Below, one piece after another: positions 26,097 through 36,400 of a stretch of 64,000 nt of DNA. Position 1 is the stretch's first letter; every line of letters begins with the position of its first letter. A model generated the notes under the pieces. That model ran no database searches. It saw only the letters and a list, made by a program, of their open reading frames with translations, and was not told where the DNA came from. The translations under genes and the position numbers were made by a program. Origin of the DNA: Gemmatimonadales bacterium (GTDB taxonomy: Bacteria; Gemmatimonadota; Gemmatimonadetes; Gemmatimonadales; GWC2-71-9); assembly GCA_019637315.1 (NCBI GenBank), contig JAHBVU010000003.1, positions 186,001 to 250,000 on the forward strand, given 5' to 3'.

Positions 26097-27487
26097 AGCT
26101 GCATTACGGACGGATGGTGACCGACAAGCTCGACGGCCAGCACGGCTTGGGCCGGGCCCGGCTCCAGGAGCTGAGCCAGCGCTTTGCGTCGGTCCGGGCC
26201 GAGGTCGAGAGCCGGCGGGAGCAGGGCGAGTATGGCTTTATGGCGCTTGGCGCGCAAACGGACGTGATCCGCGGCATTCGCCGCTTTGCCGACGGGGTCG
26301 GTCAAGCCTACGACCACGTCCTGGTACTCGGCATCGGCGGCTCGGCGCTCGGCACCAAGGCGCTGCTCAACGCGCTCAGGCCGCCGGCGTGGAACGAACT
26401 GAGTGATGAAGAACGGGAGTACTACCCGCGACTCACAGTGCTCGAGAATGTCGACCCGACCTCGATCGCGGCGGCGCTCCGGCGGATCGACCCGCGCCGA
26501 GTCCTCGTCAATGTGATTTCCAAGTCGGGCGGCACGGCGGAGACCCTGGCCCAGTACCTCGTGGTGCGCGCCTGGCTCGACCAGGCGCTTGGTCCGGATG
26601 CCGCGGCGCGACACCTGGCCTTCACGACCGACCCGACCAAAGGCCCGCTGCGTGAGCTCGCCACCCGCGAGGGGATCGCCGCTCTGGAAATTCCGCCCGA
26701 CGTCGGTGGCCGCTTCAGCGTCCTGACCCCGGTCGGCCTCCTGCCCGCTGCCCTGATCGGAATCGACATCGAAGCGCTGCTGGGCGGGGCGGAGCGCGCC
26801 GTGCGCGAGGCGGAGCGCCCCGACCTGCTCAAGAACCCGGCCGCCCTTTACGCGGCCCTGCTCTGGGCCGCGGACGCCTGGCTGGGCGCGCGAATTCATG
26901 TGCTGATGCCCTACAGCGATCGGCTCCGCGAGTTTGCCGCCTGGTTCGTACAGCTCTGGGCCGAGAGCCTCGGCAAGCAGGTCGATCGTCGCGGCCAGCC
27001 GATCTTCACCGGCCCGACCCCGGTCGGTGCGGTCGGCGCGACCGACCAGCACAGTCAGGTGCAACTCTTCATGGAAGGGCCGTTCGACAAGGTCGTCACC
27101 TTCGTTCGGGTCGAAGACCCGGGCGAGGACGTGGAAATTCCCCATCGCCCGAACCTGCCGGAAGAACTGGCCTACCTCCAGGGCCACACGCTTGGTTCGC
27201 TGCTGCGCGCCGAGCAGGATGCCACCTCGGCGGCGCTGGCCCGAATGGGGCGAATGAATGCCAGCCTGGTGCTGCCACGACTGGATGCGGATGTGCTCGG
27301 TGAGCTGATCATGTTCATGCAGCTCGCCACCGGTTTCGCAGGGGCATGGTACGGGGTCAATCCCTTCGATCAGCCGGGTGTGGAACTGGGTAAGCGCCTG
27401 ACCTTTGCCGCCATGGGGCGGCCCGGCTTCCAGAAGGAAGGCTCAGTCACCCTGGACCCAGGCCTGCCGGCCGACGTCGTCGGATAG
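26093..27487 (+). CDS. pgi: Glucose-6-phosphate isomerase
   Basis: Interconverts glucose-6-phosphate and fructose-6-phosphate. The 464-residue product has L-G-I-G-G-S-A-L-G-T-K, V-I-S-K-S-G-G-T-A-E-T, G-G-R-F-S-V-L-T-P-V-G and D-Q-H-S-Q-V-Q-L-F. It is shorter than the E. coli enzyme, like the Gram-positive/thermophile form. The ATG at 26093 overlaps the MBL gene's stop (ATGA); the upstream open frame from 25913 lies inside the MBL gene. Confidence 0.93.
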   Translation: MKLHYGRMVTDKLDGQHGLGRARLQELSQRFASVRAEVESRREQGEYGFMALGAQTDVIRGIRRFADGVGQAYDHVLVLGIGGSALGTKALLNALRPPAWNELSDEEREYYPRLTVLENVDPTSIAAALRRIDPRRVLVNVISKSGGTAETLAQYLVVRAWLDQALGPDAAARHLAFTTDPTKGPLRELATREGIAALEIPPDVGGRFSVLTPVGLLPAALIGIDIEALLGGAERAVREAERPDLLKNPAALYAALLWAADAWLGARIHVLMPYSDRLREFAAWFVQLWAESLGKQVDRRGQPIFTGPTPVGAVGATDQHSQVQLFMEGPFDKVVTFVRVEDPGEDVEIPHRPNLPEELAYLQGHTLGSLLRAEQDATSAALARMGRMNASLVLPRLDADVLGELIMFMQLATGFAGAWYGVNPFDQPGVELGKRLTFAAMGRPGFQKEGSVTLDPGLPADVVG

Positions 27488-27504
27488 GCGCGCCCGACGT
27501 TCGA

Positions 27505-29727
27505 CTACTGCCAGAGCTGCCGCCGGTTCGACTCCCATCCCTCCGGGCGGAGATGCTCGAGAAAGTACCCGACAGTCGTCTTGAGGCCGTGGACCGCGTC
27601 CCGGCCCTGCAAGACATGCACGCCATCCGGGTAGATCATCATGTCGACCGGTCGCCCGGCATCAATGGCCCTGCGCACGAACTGCATCGTGTTGCCGAGC
27701 ACCACGTTGCGATCATTGGTGCCGTGGTGGATCAACAGCCTGCCCCGAAGCGCCCCCGCCCGCGGCAGCAGATCCGCCTGGGCGTATCCTTCCGGGTTCG
27801 CCTCAGGCGTTCGCATGATCCGTCCGATGTACTGGCGCGGGCCCGTGCGCACATCGGTCAATGGCGCGCCGGCGACCCCGACCCCATACAGCTCAGGATA
27901 TCGCACCATCAGCATGATCGTCATGAAGCCGCCGTGCGAAATCCCAGTCACACCAACCCGAGTCGAGTCGACGTACTGCAAGGTCCGGAGCTGACGAACC
28001 CCGGCGGCCTGATCATCGACATCCTCCTGCCCGAGCCTCAGGTACGCACCCGCCTGCCACGCCTTGCCCCGGTCGAGGGTGCCCCGGCCGTCGAACTCGA
28101 CCACCAGAAATCCGAGCTGCGCCAGCGCCGCGTTGAAATCGAAGGTCCGGTAGCTGTTGCGCACCGCCTTGGTATGAGGCCCCCCATAGACTGATACAAT
28201 CAACGGATATCGCCTGGCCGGGTCGAAATCGGCAGGCTTGTACAGCAAGCCGTGCATCGGCCTGACGCCATCCGCGGCCACGAGGGTGAGCAACTCGGGC
28301 GCGGCAAGGCCCAGCGGAGGAGCCATCGAGGTCGCGAGCGTATCAACAAGTTGACCATCTGCCCGTCGCAGGATCGTCGTCGGCGCACGACCGAGCGACG
28401 ACGACCGGTCGGTGAAGAACGCAGCACTCGGATCCATCGATACCTGATGAACGCCAGACTCCTCTGTCAGGCGGACCAGCCCCGTGCCATCAAGTCTGAC
28501 GCGGAACAGGTGGCGTTCGAGCCCCAGATCCGTTGCGCCCTCGAAGTAGATCCACCCGCGAGCGTGATCGATAGCCACGATCGATCCGGTGACCCACTCC
28601 CCCGACGTCAGCTGGACGAGCTGGCGCCCGTCGCGATCGTACAGGTAGAGGTGGCGCCACCCGCTTCGCTCGGAGCTCCAGATGAATCGCCTGCCCCCGT
28701 CGAGCTGACGGAAGTTGTCGATCGGATCCAGAAAGGTCGAGTCCTGGTCGACCAGAAGTGTGCGCACCTTTCCGGTGGTTGGATCGGCGGCCCGCAGCTC
28801 GCGTCGGCTCTCCCAGCGATCGACCACCCGAAAGGCCACCTCCCTGCCATCGTCGAACCACTCCACGCCGCGCAGATACGGCTGGTCAGCCGTTCCCTCT
28901 GCCACCGTCGTACGAACACCCGTTGCCAGATGGATCACGTGCAGAGAAAGCGGCGGATCCGGATCAGTCGTGAAGGGGTAGCGAAAGTAGTCTACCGTCG
29001 CATGATGTTTGAGGTCCCGCAGGATCGGATAGCGATAGTGCACCCTTGGATCGGCGCTGAGGTATGCCAGCCACTGCCCGTCCGGCGACCAGACAAATCG
29101 TGCACCCGCCCCTAGAAAACCCGTGAGGTTGTTTTCCGACGACCCCGCCGCCAGCTGCCGTTCGACTCCAGTTCTGGTATCGACAACGAACAGGTTGTCA
29201 TAGTCTCGTACGAAGGCATACGCATCATAGTTCGGCGAGAATACGCCCGGCTCATCCATCGACTCGTCGAGCGGCCCGACCCGAACGGGCATGCGGAGTT
29301 CCCGCAGCGTGCCGGCTCGGATGTCGAAGAGAAACCGCCGCGTCCCGACCGGAAACATGAGCAGCCGCCCGGTCGGATCGAGGGTGAAGGTTTCGAACGG
29401 CAGCTTCGCTGAGGGCTGCTGACCTGACAGGCGCGCATACTCGCTGATCAGGCTAGCCTCCGTGCGGGGCGCCAACAGAGGCACCCGCCTCCCGCTAGCT
29501 GGGTCGACTCGATAGAACCGTCGACCGAGCGAGGAATCGACCTCCTGCGCCAGGTACCCCAGCCCGGCCGGGAGCCAGCGCACCTGCGCCACACCGGTGG
29601 TCCGAACCACTCCCCTGCCGATCATGGCCTGAAACCGATGGAACCCCTCCGACTGAGCCAGCCCGCTGGCAGGGTATCCGAGCATGGCAACCAGCACCGG
29701 AAGACCATATCGAACAGGGAGCCTCAT
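27505..29727 (-). CDS. S9 family dipeptidyl peptidase IV-like serine peptidase, secreted
   Basis: A 740-residue protein with a signal peptide (1-25, ending G-L-A-Q), a DPP-IV type beta-propeller, and an alpha/beta-hydrolase domain. The nucleophile is S597 in G-I-S-H-G-G, the Asp follows in H-H-G-T-N-D-R-N-V, and the His in D-G-V-H-V-L. DPP-IV enzymes remove Xaa-Pro or Xaa-Ala dipeptides. Here the usual W-S-Y-G-G pocket reads I-S-H-G-G, so specificity may differ. It starts within the stop codon of the CocE gene, so the two probably act on the same peptides. Its 3' end is convergent with pgi. Confidence 0.88.
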   Translation of the reverse strand: MRLPVRYGLPVLVAMLGYPASGLAQSEGFHRFQAMIGRGVVRTTGVAQVRWLPAGLGYLAQEVDSSLGRRFYRVDPASGRRVPLLAPRTEASLISEYARLSGQQPSAKLPFETFTLDPTGRLLMFPVGTRRFLFDIRAGTLRELRMPVRVGPLDESMDEPGVFSPNYDAYAFVRDYDNLFVVDTRTGVERQLAAGSSENNLTGFLGAGARFVWSPDGQWLAYLSADPRVHYRYPILRDLKHHATVDYFRYPFTTDPDPPLSLHVIHLATGVRTTVAEGTADQPYLRGVEWFDDGREVAFRVVDRWESRRELRAADPTTGKVRTLLVDQDSTFLDPIDNFRQLDGGRRFIWSSERSGWRHLYLYDRDGRQLVQLTSGEWVTGSIVAIDHARGWIYFEGATDLGLERHLFRVRLDGTGLVRLTEESGVHQVSMDPSAAFFTDRSSSLGRAPTTILRRADGQLVDTLATSMAPPLGLAAPELLTLVAADGVRPMHGLLYKPADFDPARRYPLIVSVYGGPHTKAVRNSYRTFDFNAALAQLGFLVVEFDGRGTLDRGKAWQAGAYLRLGQEDVDDQAAGVRQLRTLQYVDSTRVGVTGISHGGFMTIMLMVRYPELYGVGVAGAPLTDVRTGPRQYIGRIMRTPEANPEGYAQADLLPRAGALRGRLLIHHGTNDRNVVLGNTMQFVRRAIDAGRPVDMMIYPDGVHVLQGRDAVHGLKTTVGYFLEHLRPEGWESNRRQLWQ

Positions 29728-31439
29728 CGCGGCCTCGGCAGAATGGGCAGCAGGATATGGGACGGCCTGGCCGCATCGTGGTGAATGGTCTGAACGGCAA
29801 CCCGCATCGTCGTGTCCGTGGCAACCGGATTGCCCGTGTTCGTATTGGCATCGATGTAGGGAAACGCACTGCTCGACACCTCGACCTGGATCCGATGCCC
29901 GGGCAGAAAGGTATGACCGACGTCGAAGAGCTCGATCGTGTACAACTCCGTCCGCCCCGGCTCCAGGGGCTCCTCCCGGTCATACCCGTTCCGATATCGC
30001 GCCCGCTGCACCCCAACGTCCGTCGGGCCCAGCTTGATCGAGCGACCATCAGGATAGACATCCAGCAGCTTGGCGGTAAAGTCGGTATCAAGCGCATCGC
30101 TTGCCGCATACAGCTTGACGAACACCCGACCGACCACGTCGACCGGGTCTTTGAGGACTTCGCTGGTATAGACGAGCACGTCCTGACGATTCTGCCCGGA
30201 ACGATGGTCGGTCGTGATTCCGCGCGAGGGAACCGGGTTGCGCGGATCGTACCGGTACTGATCCGGCGACTGCGCACCTGGAGCATTCCACGACAGTCGG
30301 CCATCGCCGGCCGCGGTGTTGGCCCTGCCACCGCTGTGGAGATACAGCGGCGTCGCCGCCACCCCGGGCAGCGGATAGCGATCCGCCTCGAGCCATCGAT
30401 TGGACCCCGTCAGGAAGAGGCGAACCCGCGGCGCGACGTACCGCTCGGTCCCCTTGAGACAGCTGTCGAAGAAATCGAGCCGAACCTGCTGGATCGGGAG
30501 CGTCGACGTCTCGGGAAAGGTGAACGCGCCGACCCGCTCAGCCCCGCCGAGGTAGGTCTGACCGTGGGTCCACGGACCGATGATCAGATGACGATTGTCC
30601 CTGACCGGCCCGTGCGCCTCCATCCCATCCCAGTAGTAGAGCGCACCAAGCTGATCGCCGTCGTACCAGCCGGTAACATGGAGCACCGGAATCGAGATCC
30701 GGGCAAAGTCCTGAGCGGTGAAGTGCAGCGGGCGCCAGTAGCTGTCCAGCGTCGAATGATTCAGGAACTCCCGATAGAGCGGCATCGAGCGCCCGAAGGC
30801 TTCGTCCATCGTGAGCAGCGGTCGGTGCGTTGCCAGACGCCCGGGATTGCCCAGCTGCCAGGTTTCGTTCTGATCGCTCCGGCCCGAGACGCCGTTGAGC
30901 CACGAGAGCGCCCATTCGAGGCGAAAGGCGCCCCCCTGATAGGGAAGCTCATCGAAGAGCCGGCCGGACGGCGCAGTCGGGATGATGCAGGCAAGCGCAG
31001 CCGGTTGCTCGCGCGCAGCAAGCCACTGCACCGTGGCCAGGTACGAGCCGCCGTCCATGCCAACCTTGCCATTGGACCACGGCTGCTGCGCGATCCACTC
31101 GATCGTGTCGTAGCCATCGTCCGCCTCGGGAAAGTAGAAGCGGAACCGCCCGTCAGAGTCGCCTCGACCACGGACGTCCTGAAGCACCACGGCGTAGCCC
31201 CGCTCGAGGTAGGCTTTGAGTCCGTAGCGGCGGAATTGGGCCGTCCGCACGTAGGGCGTGCGAATCAGGATCGTGGGGTGACGACCCGCCGTATCAGGAG
31301 TCCAGACATCCGCTACCAGCGTCACGCCATCCCGCATCGGTACCGGTACCCCGAATCGGGGGCGGATGGTCCCCTGGGCAGCGAGCGCCCCGTATCCCGC
31401 TACGAGCAGAAGAGCTACCAGCAGCAACGCACGGCGCAT
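29724..31439 (-). CDS. CocE/NonD family hydrolase (X-Pro dipeptidyl-peptidase-like), secreted
   Basis: The 571-residue product starts with a signal peptide ending A-L-A-A-Q. The alpha/beta-hydrolase domain has V-L-Q-D-V-R-G-R-G-D-S-D-G, the nucleophile in G-M-D-G-G-S-Y-L-A, and a helical cap; a C-terminal jelly roll follows (from about 330). The family includes cocaine esterase and Xaa-Pro peptidases. I chose ATG 31439, which has GGGAG upstream and begins the signal peptide; the open frame extends to 31676 across the divergent gene's start. Confidence 0.87.
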   Translation of the reverse strand: MRRALLLVALLLVAGYGALAAQGTIRPRFGVPVPMRDGVTLVADVWTPDTAGRHPTILIRTPYVRTAQFRRYGLKAYLERGYAVVLQDVRGRGDSDGRFRFYFPEADDGYDTIEWIAQQPWSNGKVGMDGGSYLATVQWLAAREQPAALACIIPTAPSGRLFDELPYQGGAFRLEWALSWLNGVSGRSDQNETWQLGNPGRLATHRPLLTMDEAFGRSMPLYREFLNHSTLDSYWRPLHFTAQDFARISIPVLHVTGWYDGDQLGALYYWDGMEAHGPVRDNRHLIIGPWTHGQTYLGGAERVGAFTFPETSTLPIQQVRLDFFDSCLKGTERYVAPRVRLFLTGSNRWLEADRYPLPGVAATPLYLHSGGRANTAAGDGRLSWNAPGAQSPDQYRYDPRNPVPSRGITTDHRSGQNRQDVLVYTSEVLKDPVDVVGRVFVKLYAASDALDTDFTAKLLDVYPDGRSIKLGPTDVGVQRARYRNGYDREEPLEPGRTELYTIELFDVGHTFLPGHRIQVEVSSSAFPYIDANTNTGNPVATDTTMRVAVQTIHHDAARPSHILLPILPRPR

Positions 31440-31632
31440 CGAAACGCTCCCATTCAGTGAAGTACAGGGGCCGAGAAGGCCCGGCACAGCAGCTTCCACC
31501 CCGGACGCAGCCGGAGTTCCGCCCCGACCGATGAATTCGGCCCCACGCTTGCACCCAAGGGTGCCGGGATTCCAACCAGCGCCCGGGGACCTGCCTCGGC
31601 GCCGAACCGCCAAGTTGTTGGGAGACAACGAC

Positions 31633-32466
31633 ATGGATGTGATGAGAAAGCTGCACTCGCTGCTGACCCCGGTCAATGAGCCGGCAAATCGTTCCTATTC
31701 GGGAACTGCTCGACCGGCAAGTCAGAACCAGGGCACCTTTGCAGAGACGCTGCGCGAGGCGGCTGGATGGACCGGGCACTCACCTGAGGTTCAGCTGCCA
31801 ACGATCGTTTCCAGGCTGGCGCCTGGGGTCCCTGCTGCCACTGAGCAGGCCGAACTGCCCGGAGACGACCTCCCGGTAGCCGAGATTCATATCGACGCCA
31901 GAGATACCCTGGAAGAGGTCATTGCCGCCGAGCAGGAGAAGCTCGCCCCGGAGTCGGTAATCGACCCCCTCGACATCCCGGTGGCCCCCGTGCCGGACGA
32001 GGCAGGTCATGTGGTCGATGGTCCGAAGGCGGGCAAGAGCGGCGCGGACGAGGTCGCCGCCGAGCGCGAGACGACCGGCACGACCGCCCCGGCGGCGGCT
32101 CCAGAGCCTCCGCCCGCCCGCCAGGCCCTGCCGCCGATTGGCGTCAACTGGATGTCCCTGACCATCCAGGGCACCGGTGTCGCAAGCAATCACGGCGTCA
32201 ACGGCTCGGACAGCGCCTGGCTCAAGCAGCTCGAGTTCAAGCATGATCAGTACACCAACCCCGGCAAATACAACGCAACCCTGAACACCGAGGCCAAGCT
32301 GTTCCTGGACGCCGTCGATCGGGGCTACGTCCCTAATACCCCGGCAGGTCTGGGCACCCTGCTCGGTTACCTGAGCAAGGGGTCGATGGGCCCGGACGCC
32401 AAGCCTCCGGCCATTGCCGCCTACTTCAATCAGTTCTTCGCGAATCTGAACAGTATGAACGCCTGA
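31633..32466 (+). CDS. Protein of unknown function, disordered N-terminal two thirds
   Basis: I do not recognise this 277-residue protein. There is no signal peptide or membrane helix. Residues 1-45 are basic and helical; 45-165 are acidic, Pro/Ala/Glu-rich and likely disordered; 165-277 is a compact domain with N-W-M-S-L-T-I-Q-G-T-G, several aromatic residues and an F-N-Q-F-F-A-N-L-N end. The ATG is preceded by GGGAGA. It is single, divergent from the CocE/DPP-IV operon, and followed by a strong terminator, so it forms its own transcription unit. Confidence 0.7.
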   Translation: MDVMRKLHSLLTPVNEPANRSYSGTARPASQNQGTFAETLREAAGWTGHSPEVQLPTIVSRLAPGVPAATEQAELPGDDLPVAEIHIDARDTLEEVIAAEQEKLAPESVIDPLDIPVAPVPDEAGHVVDGPKAGKSGADEVAAERETTGTTAPAAAPEPPPARQALPPIGVNWMSLTIQGTGVASNHGVNGSDSAWLKQLEFKHDQYTNPGKYNATLNTEAKLFLDAVDRGYVPNTPAGLGTLLGYLSKGSMGPDAKPPAIAAYFNQFFANLNSMNA

Positions 32467-32497
32467 GCCGGTCCTCCTCCGAGATCGGCTCGTCCAA

Positions 32498-32530
32498 AGC
32501 CCGGCGCGGCGTCCCGCGTCGGGCTTTTTT
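32498..32530 (+). terminator. Intrinsic terminator after the 277-residue gene
   Basis: A 12-bp stem (32498-32509 with 32514-32525, one G-T pair) and CGTC loop are followed by six T (32525-32530). It ends 32 nt after the stop codon at 32466. Confidence 0.9.
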
Positions 32531-32574
32531 CCTTCCGGACCCACGGGGTCGGTGCAGCATGCAACGACAATGCA

Positions 32575-32612
32575 TTGACATCACAATAGAATACATGTAC
32601 GATATACATGTA
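32575..32612 (+). promoter_or_regulatory. vapBC promoter with two TACATGTA palindromes
   Basis: A consensus TTGACA (32575-32580) is spaced 17 nt from TACGAT (32598-32603). Two identical TACATGTA palindromes (32592-32599 and 32605-32612) cover the -10 and the start region, 13 nt apart. This is what a ribbon-helix-helix antitoxin operator looks like, so the module is probably autorepressed. The region is locally AT-rich. AGGAG at 32619-32623 serves the antitoxin start. Confidence 0.75.
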
Positions 32613-32628
32613 ACACACAGGAGATGTC

Positions 32629-32928
32629 ATGTCAGACACGCGCGACACCAAGAGGGTCCGGGAGCCGGTCCAGGTCTACCTCGATCCGCCCGACGTTTCG
32701 TTGCTCGAGGCCCTGGTCACGACCACTGGGCTGTCGAAGGCGGAACTCCTGCGCCGCGGCTTGCGTCGGCTGTCGGCCGAATCGCTGGGCGACCAGGCAC
32801 CCGGGTGGTCCCTGGAACGTCTGATCGGATCGGTCGATGACCCCAAGGGTCCGAAGGACATGGCCGCCCGACACGACGAGTACCTCTACGGAAGCTCCGG
32901 ACGTGCCCGCCGACCGCGTCTTCGCTGA
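32629..32928 (+). CDS. Ribbon-helix-helix antitoxin, VapB-like
   Basis: A 99-residue protein. Residues 9-55 fit a ribbon-helix-helix fold: a strand (P-V-Q-V-Y-L-D), helix A, and T-G-L-S-K-A-E-L-L-R-R-G. The C-terminal half (L-E-R-L-I-G-S-V-D-D-P-K-G and onward) is the likely toxin-binding tail. The toxin gene begins inside its last 26 nt. Operator palindromes lie in its promoter. The exact antitoxin family is uncertain. Confidence 0.82.
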   Translation: MSDTRDTKRVREPVQVYLDPPDVSLLEALVTTTGLSKAELLRRGLRRLSAESLGDQAPGWSLERLIGSVDDPKGPKDMAARHDEYLYGSSGRARRPRLR

Positions 32929-33319
32929 CACGAGCGGCCTCCTGGCCCTGGCACATCGCCAGGATCAGTATCACGGGCGCGCCGTACCGTTCGTCCGGAC
33001 CTTCGTGCAGAGCGGCGGCCGCTTCGTGGTCACCCCGCTCGTGCTCGCGGAGCTGCAGGGGCTCCTGCTCTATCGGCGTGGGCCCGACACGGCGCGTGCC
33101 GTGCTCGAGGCCCTCCTGGGCGACCCGCTCTACAGCTGCCTCCCGGTCGATGCGGAGCTGATGGCAGCAGCTGCGGGCGGCTGGCTCGGCAAGCTCCGCG
33201 ACAAGCCACTGACGCTCTGTGACGGCGTCAGCTTCGAAGTGATGCAACGCGAGGGGATCAAGGCAGCCTTCGGTTACGACCGCCACTTCATCGACGCCGG
33301 CTTCCGTTTGGCCGGCTGA
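32903..33319 (+). CDS. PIN-domain ribonuclease toxin, VapC-like
   Basis: A 138-residue PIN domain nuclease, the class that cleaves RNA in VapBC modules. Acidic residues fit the active site: D9 (F-A-D-T-S), E50 (V-L-A-E-L), D107 (L-C-D-G-V-S-F) and D126 (Y-D-R-H-F). The GTG start overlaps the antitoxin gene by 26 nt, a common arrangement giving translational coupling. The upstream open frame from 32837 has no family resemblance. Confidence 0.85.
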   Translation: MPADRVFADTSGLLALAHRQDQYHGRAVPFVRTFVQSGGRFVVTPLVLAELQGLLLYRRGPDTARAVLEALLGDPLYSCLPVDAELMAAAAGGWLGKLRDKPLTLCDGVSFEVMQREGIKAAFGYDRHFIDAGFRLAG

Positions 33320-33364
33320 GCCGCCGCTCCGGAAACCATAGCCGCCACGGCGCTCGAACTCGCG

Positions 33365-33396
33365 AAAAACAAAAGGCCCCGTCTTTCGACGGGGCC
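33365..33396 (-). terminator. Intrinsic terminator after the Ig-like lipoprotein gene
   Basis: On the minus strand a 9-bp stem (GGCCCCGTC/GACGGGGCC, 33375-33396) is followed by TTTTGTTTTT (33374-33365). It could also act weakly for vapC from the other side. Confidence 0.88.
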
Positions 33397-33423
33397 CCTG
33401 TTTTCACGATGGAACCGTGAAGA

Positions 33424-36400
33424 TTAGAAGCTCGGCGTGAACAGACCAGCGCCGCTCTTCGTACCCATCACGCGCCACACGCCACCGCCCGCCTCGGCGC
33501 AAGCGCCGGTGGTCGGAACCGGGGTGGTGTAGGTCCAGAACCGGTGCGCACCGTTGTCGGTAAGCGCCGGAGCCGGGAACTGACCGCAACGGACCCACTC
33601 GGTTCCGTAGAGGCGCCAGAGCGAAGCGTGGTCGAAGAACGGAACCACGATCGAGGTCGAGGCAACGTGCACCGCAACCACGTTCGTGGTGACCACACTG
33701 GCACTCCAGGCGAGCAGGTCGGCAGTTGCCCACGTGGTGGTCGTGAGACCAGCCTGCGGGTTGAACTGCGTGGCCAGCATCGGAGCCGAGATCGGCGCGG
33801 CGGCCGACTGACCGGCCACGTCGTTCACGTTGGCCGAGACAGCGGTCGGGAGCTTGGTAGCACCCAGACCATACTGCGTCGTATCGGCCAGAACGCTGGT
33901 CCCGTTCGCCACGTCACCCAAGATCGACGTGGTGATGTACGGCACCGGCGGCGTGACACCGATAGTAGCCGGGTCCACGCAGGCAGCGTACGGCGTCGCC
34001 GCCGCGGAGCATGCCTCGTCAACCCGGAACAGGAAGTACGGGATCGACGAGTTGACGCCGTTGATCACGTTAGTGATTTGATCGTCCCACCGCACGCCGA
34101 GCGGCGTGAGCGAGCCGTACGGATACCGCAGAGCCGTACCAGCGCCCGACGGAATCGCCATGGTCACAGCCAGCGTCGCATCGATGATCTCGAGGTCGTC
34201 GTTGGCCGAGAACCCGAACGGCGCCATGGTGCCCGGAGTGTAGAAGGCACTGGCGAAGCCCAAGCCGGTGATGTTCGGCGGGAGCAGATCGTCAGACGCA
34301 AAGTTCGCGCTGAGGGTGGTGCTCTCGTTACCGGCGCGGTCAGTGACCTTGCCGCTCCAGAAGTAGTAGCCCACGCCACCCAGGCCGGAGGCCGGAGCAG
34401 CAGTGCCCTGGATCGGAAGCTCGAGACCACGGACGTACGTGTCGCTGAGGAGCGTCGGCAAGCCGAACGCACCAGCCGCGAACGTCGCGTTGACCGTCTG
34501 CGGCGTGCCGCCACGGAACCGGTTCAGGACGTACGACGCCGGGTAGTTCGACAGCGGCGCACCCTGATGGAAGCCAGACCGGCCATCCAGCGCTTCGACA
34601 CCGAAGAACTCGGCCGGGGTCGGGTTGGCGATGGAGTAGATCGTGGTGTTAGCAGCCGAATCACCAACCGCGGCCGGGGTACCAGCCGTGGGCGGGGTCG
34701 CCGCAGTCGAGCCGAGGAACCGGATCGACGGAGCAACCTTGTCGACGCCGAAGTAGTTCGACGCGCCGGACGTGCCAGCATTGCCGAGGAGGTCCTCAGC
34801 GTAGGTGCAGATACGGCGACCACCGTTCGGGGTCGGAATCGACCCGTCGCTGACCGTCGTCTCCGGGAAGACATCACCCGTCTGCGGGTCGAGGTTGGTC
34901 GCACCGCAGGTGCCGTTGAACTCACGGGCACGCGGCCAGACCGAGTAATCGATACCAACGCCGACCGAGTCGCCACCGATCAAGGTGCCGTCATCGGCCA
35001 GGAGGTCCTGCGCGAAGGCGTAGGCCGCGTTGATCCAGGGCTGGTCGAAGCTGTCGTTGAACGCGACCTGATCGATGGCAACCGTCGGACCCTTGTTATC
35101 AACCCAGACCGGACCCGGGTTCGGGCCAACGGTCGGCGGAACCACGTTCCAGCGCTGCTCACCCGCAAGGGTGAACGCCGTGGCCGTGGTCGAGATGCCA
35201 GCCGCAGCAACCAGCGCCGTACCGTCCGGGCCAACCGCGCCCGCCGGGTACGCCACGCCGGACACGCCGTTGATGGTGTTGCCACCCTCAACGCCGGCGC
35301 AGGCGAAGGTGCCGGTCAGCGCAATGCCGCCCGCCGCCGTCGCACCCGCATCAACCAGGTTGCTCGAGCCACCGCAGAGGTTGCCGCTCAGCGACACCGA
35401 CGCCGGAGCCACCGTGCCGAAGGCAAGGTAGTCGAAGCCGTCGACGTCCTGGGTGCCCTTGTAGTACGTGTTGCCGTCGATGAGCGACACCGCGCTGGGG
35501 TTGCCAGCGGTCGGGGCCAAGCTCGCCGGACGCTCGGTCTCAGCATACGACCGGCGGACCAGGAGGTCCGGGTTGTTCATCACGACCGGCACCGCGTTGG
35601 ACGCGATCGGCGTGCTGGAACCGGAGACGTACAGGTTGGCCGTGATCTCCGAGTTGCCGTTGAAGATCACCGGGACCAGCGCGCCCGTGCTGCCACCAGC
35701 TTTACGCGCCTGCTGCGTGTTGGTGCTCAGGACGACGACCGTCGGAGCGGCCTCGGCCAGCACCAGCGGCGCTGCGGACGTGAAGTTCTGGGTCGCCACC
35801 ACGCGGCCGCCGATGAGGGCGTCGACGCGGGTGATCTGCCGGGCACCGGGCTCGACGTTGAGCGCGATTTCGATCTGACCGAAGACGTTGGTCAGGACGA
35901 CCGGCACGTTCGGAATGCCACCGACCGTCGCCGTGACCGACTGGATCTGCACCGAGGCCGGATCCGGAACGACGACGACGAGCGCCAGCGTGCCGCACTT
36001 CGACGTATCAACCGTCGAGCAGGCGCGGATGACGACGTTGCCCGGCTTGGCCGTGTTGTTCGCCGTGATCACGCCGTCGGCGTTGACCGTGGCGATGGTC
36101 GGGTCAAGCGAGGTCCAGGTCACGGTCTGGGCCGGGTTGTTGGTCCCGGTGACAGACGCAACCGCCTGGGTGCTCTGCGGCGGCGAAACCGTGGTGCCAG
36201 CGTTGAGCGTAGCGGTCGGCGGGGTCACCGTAACTGCCGTGACCGAGGTGCCGACAACCGTGAGGGTTGCCTGCCCCTGCACCGAGGCGCCACCACCCGT
36301 CGCCGTCGCACGGACGACAACCGGGCCGCTGGTCGCATTCGCGAGCACCGTAAGCAAACCGGCCGCGCTGATCGTGGCCCGGCCAGCTTCGCTCACCTGC

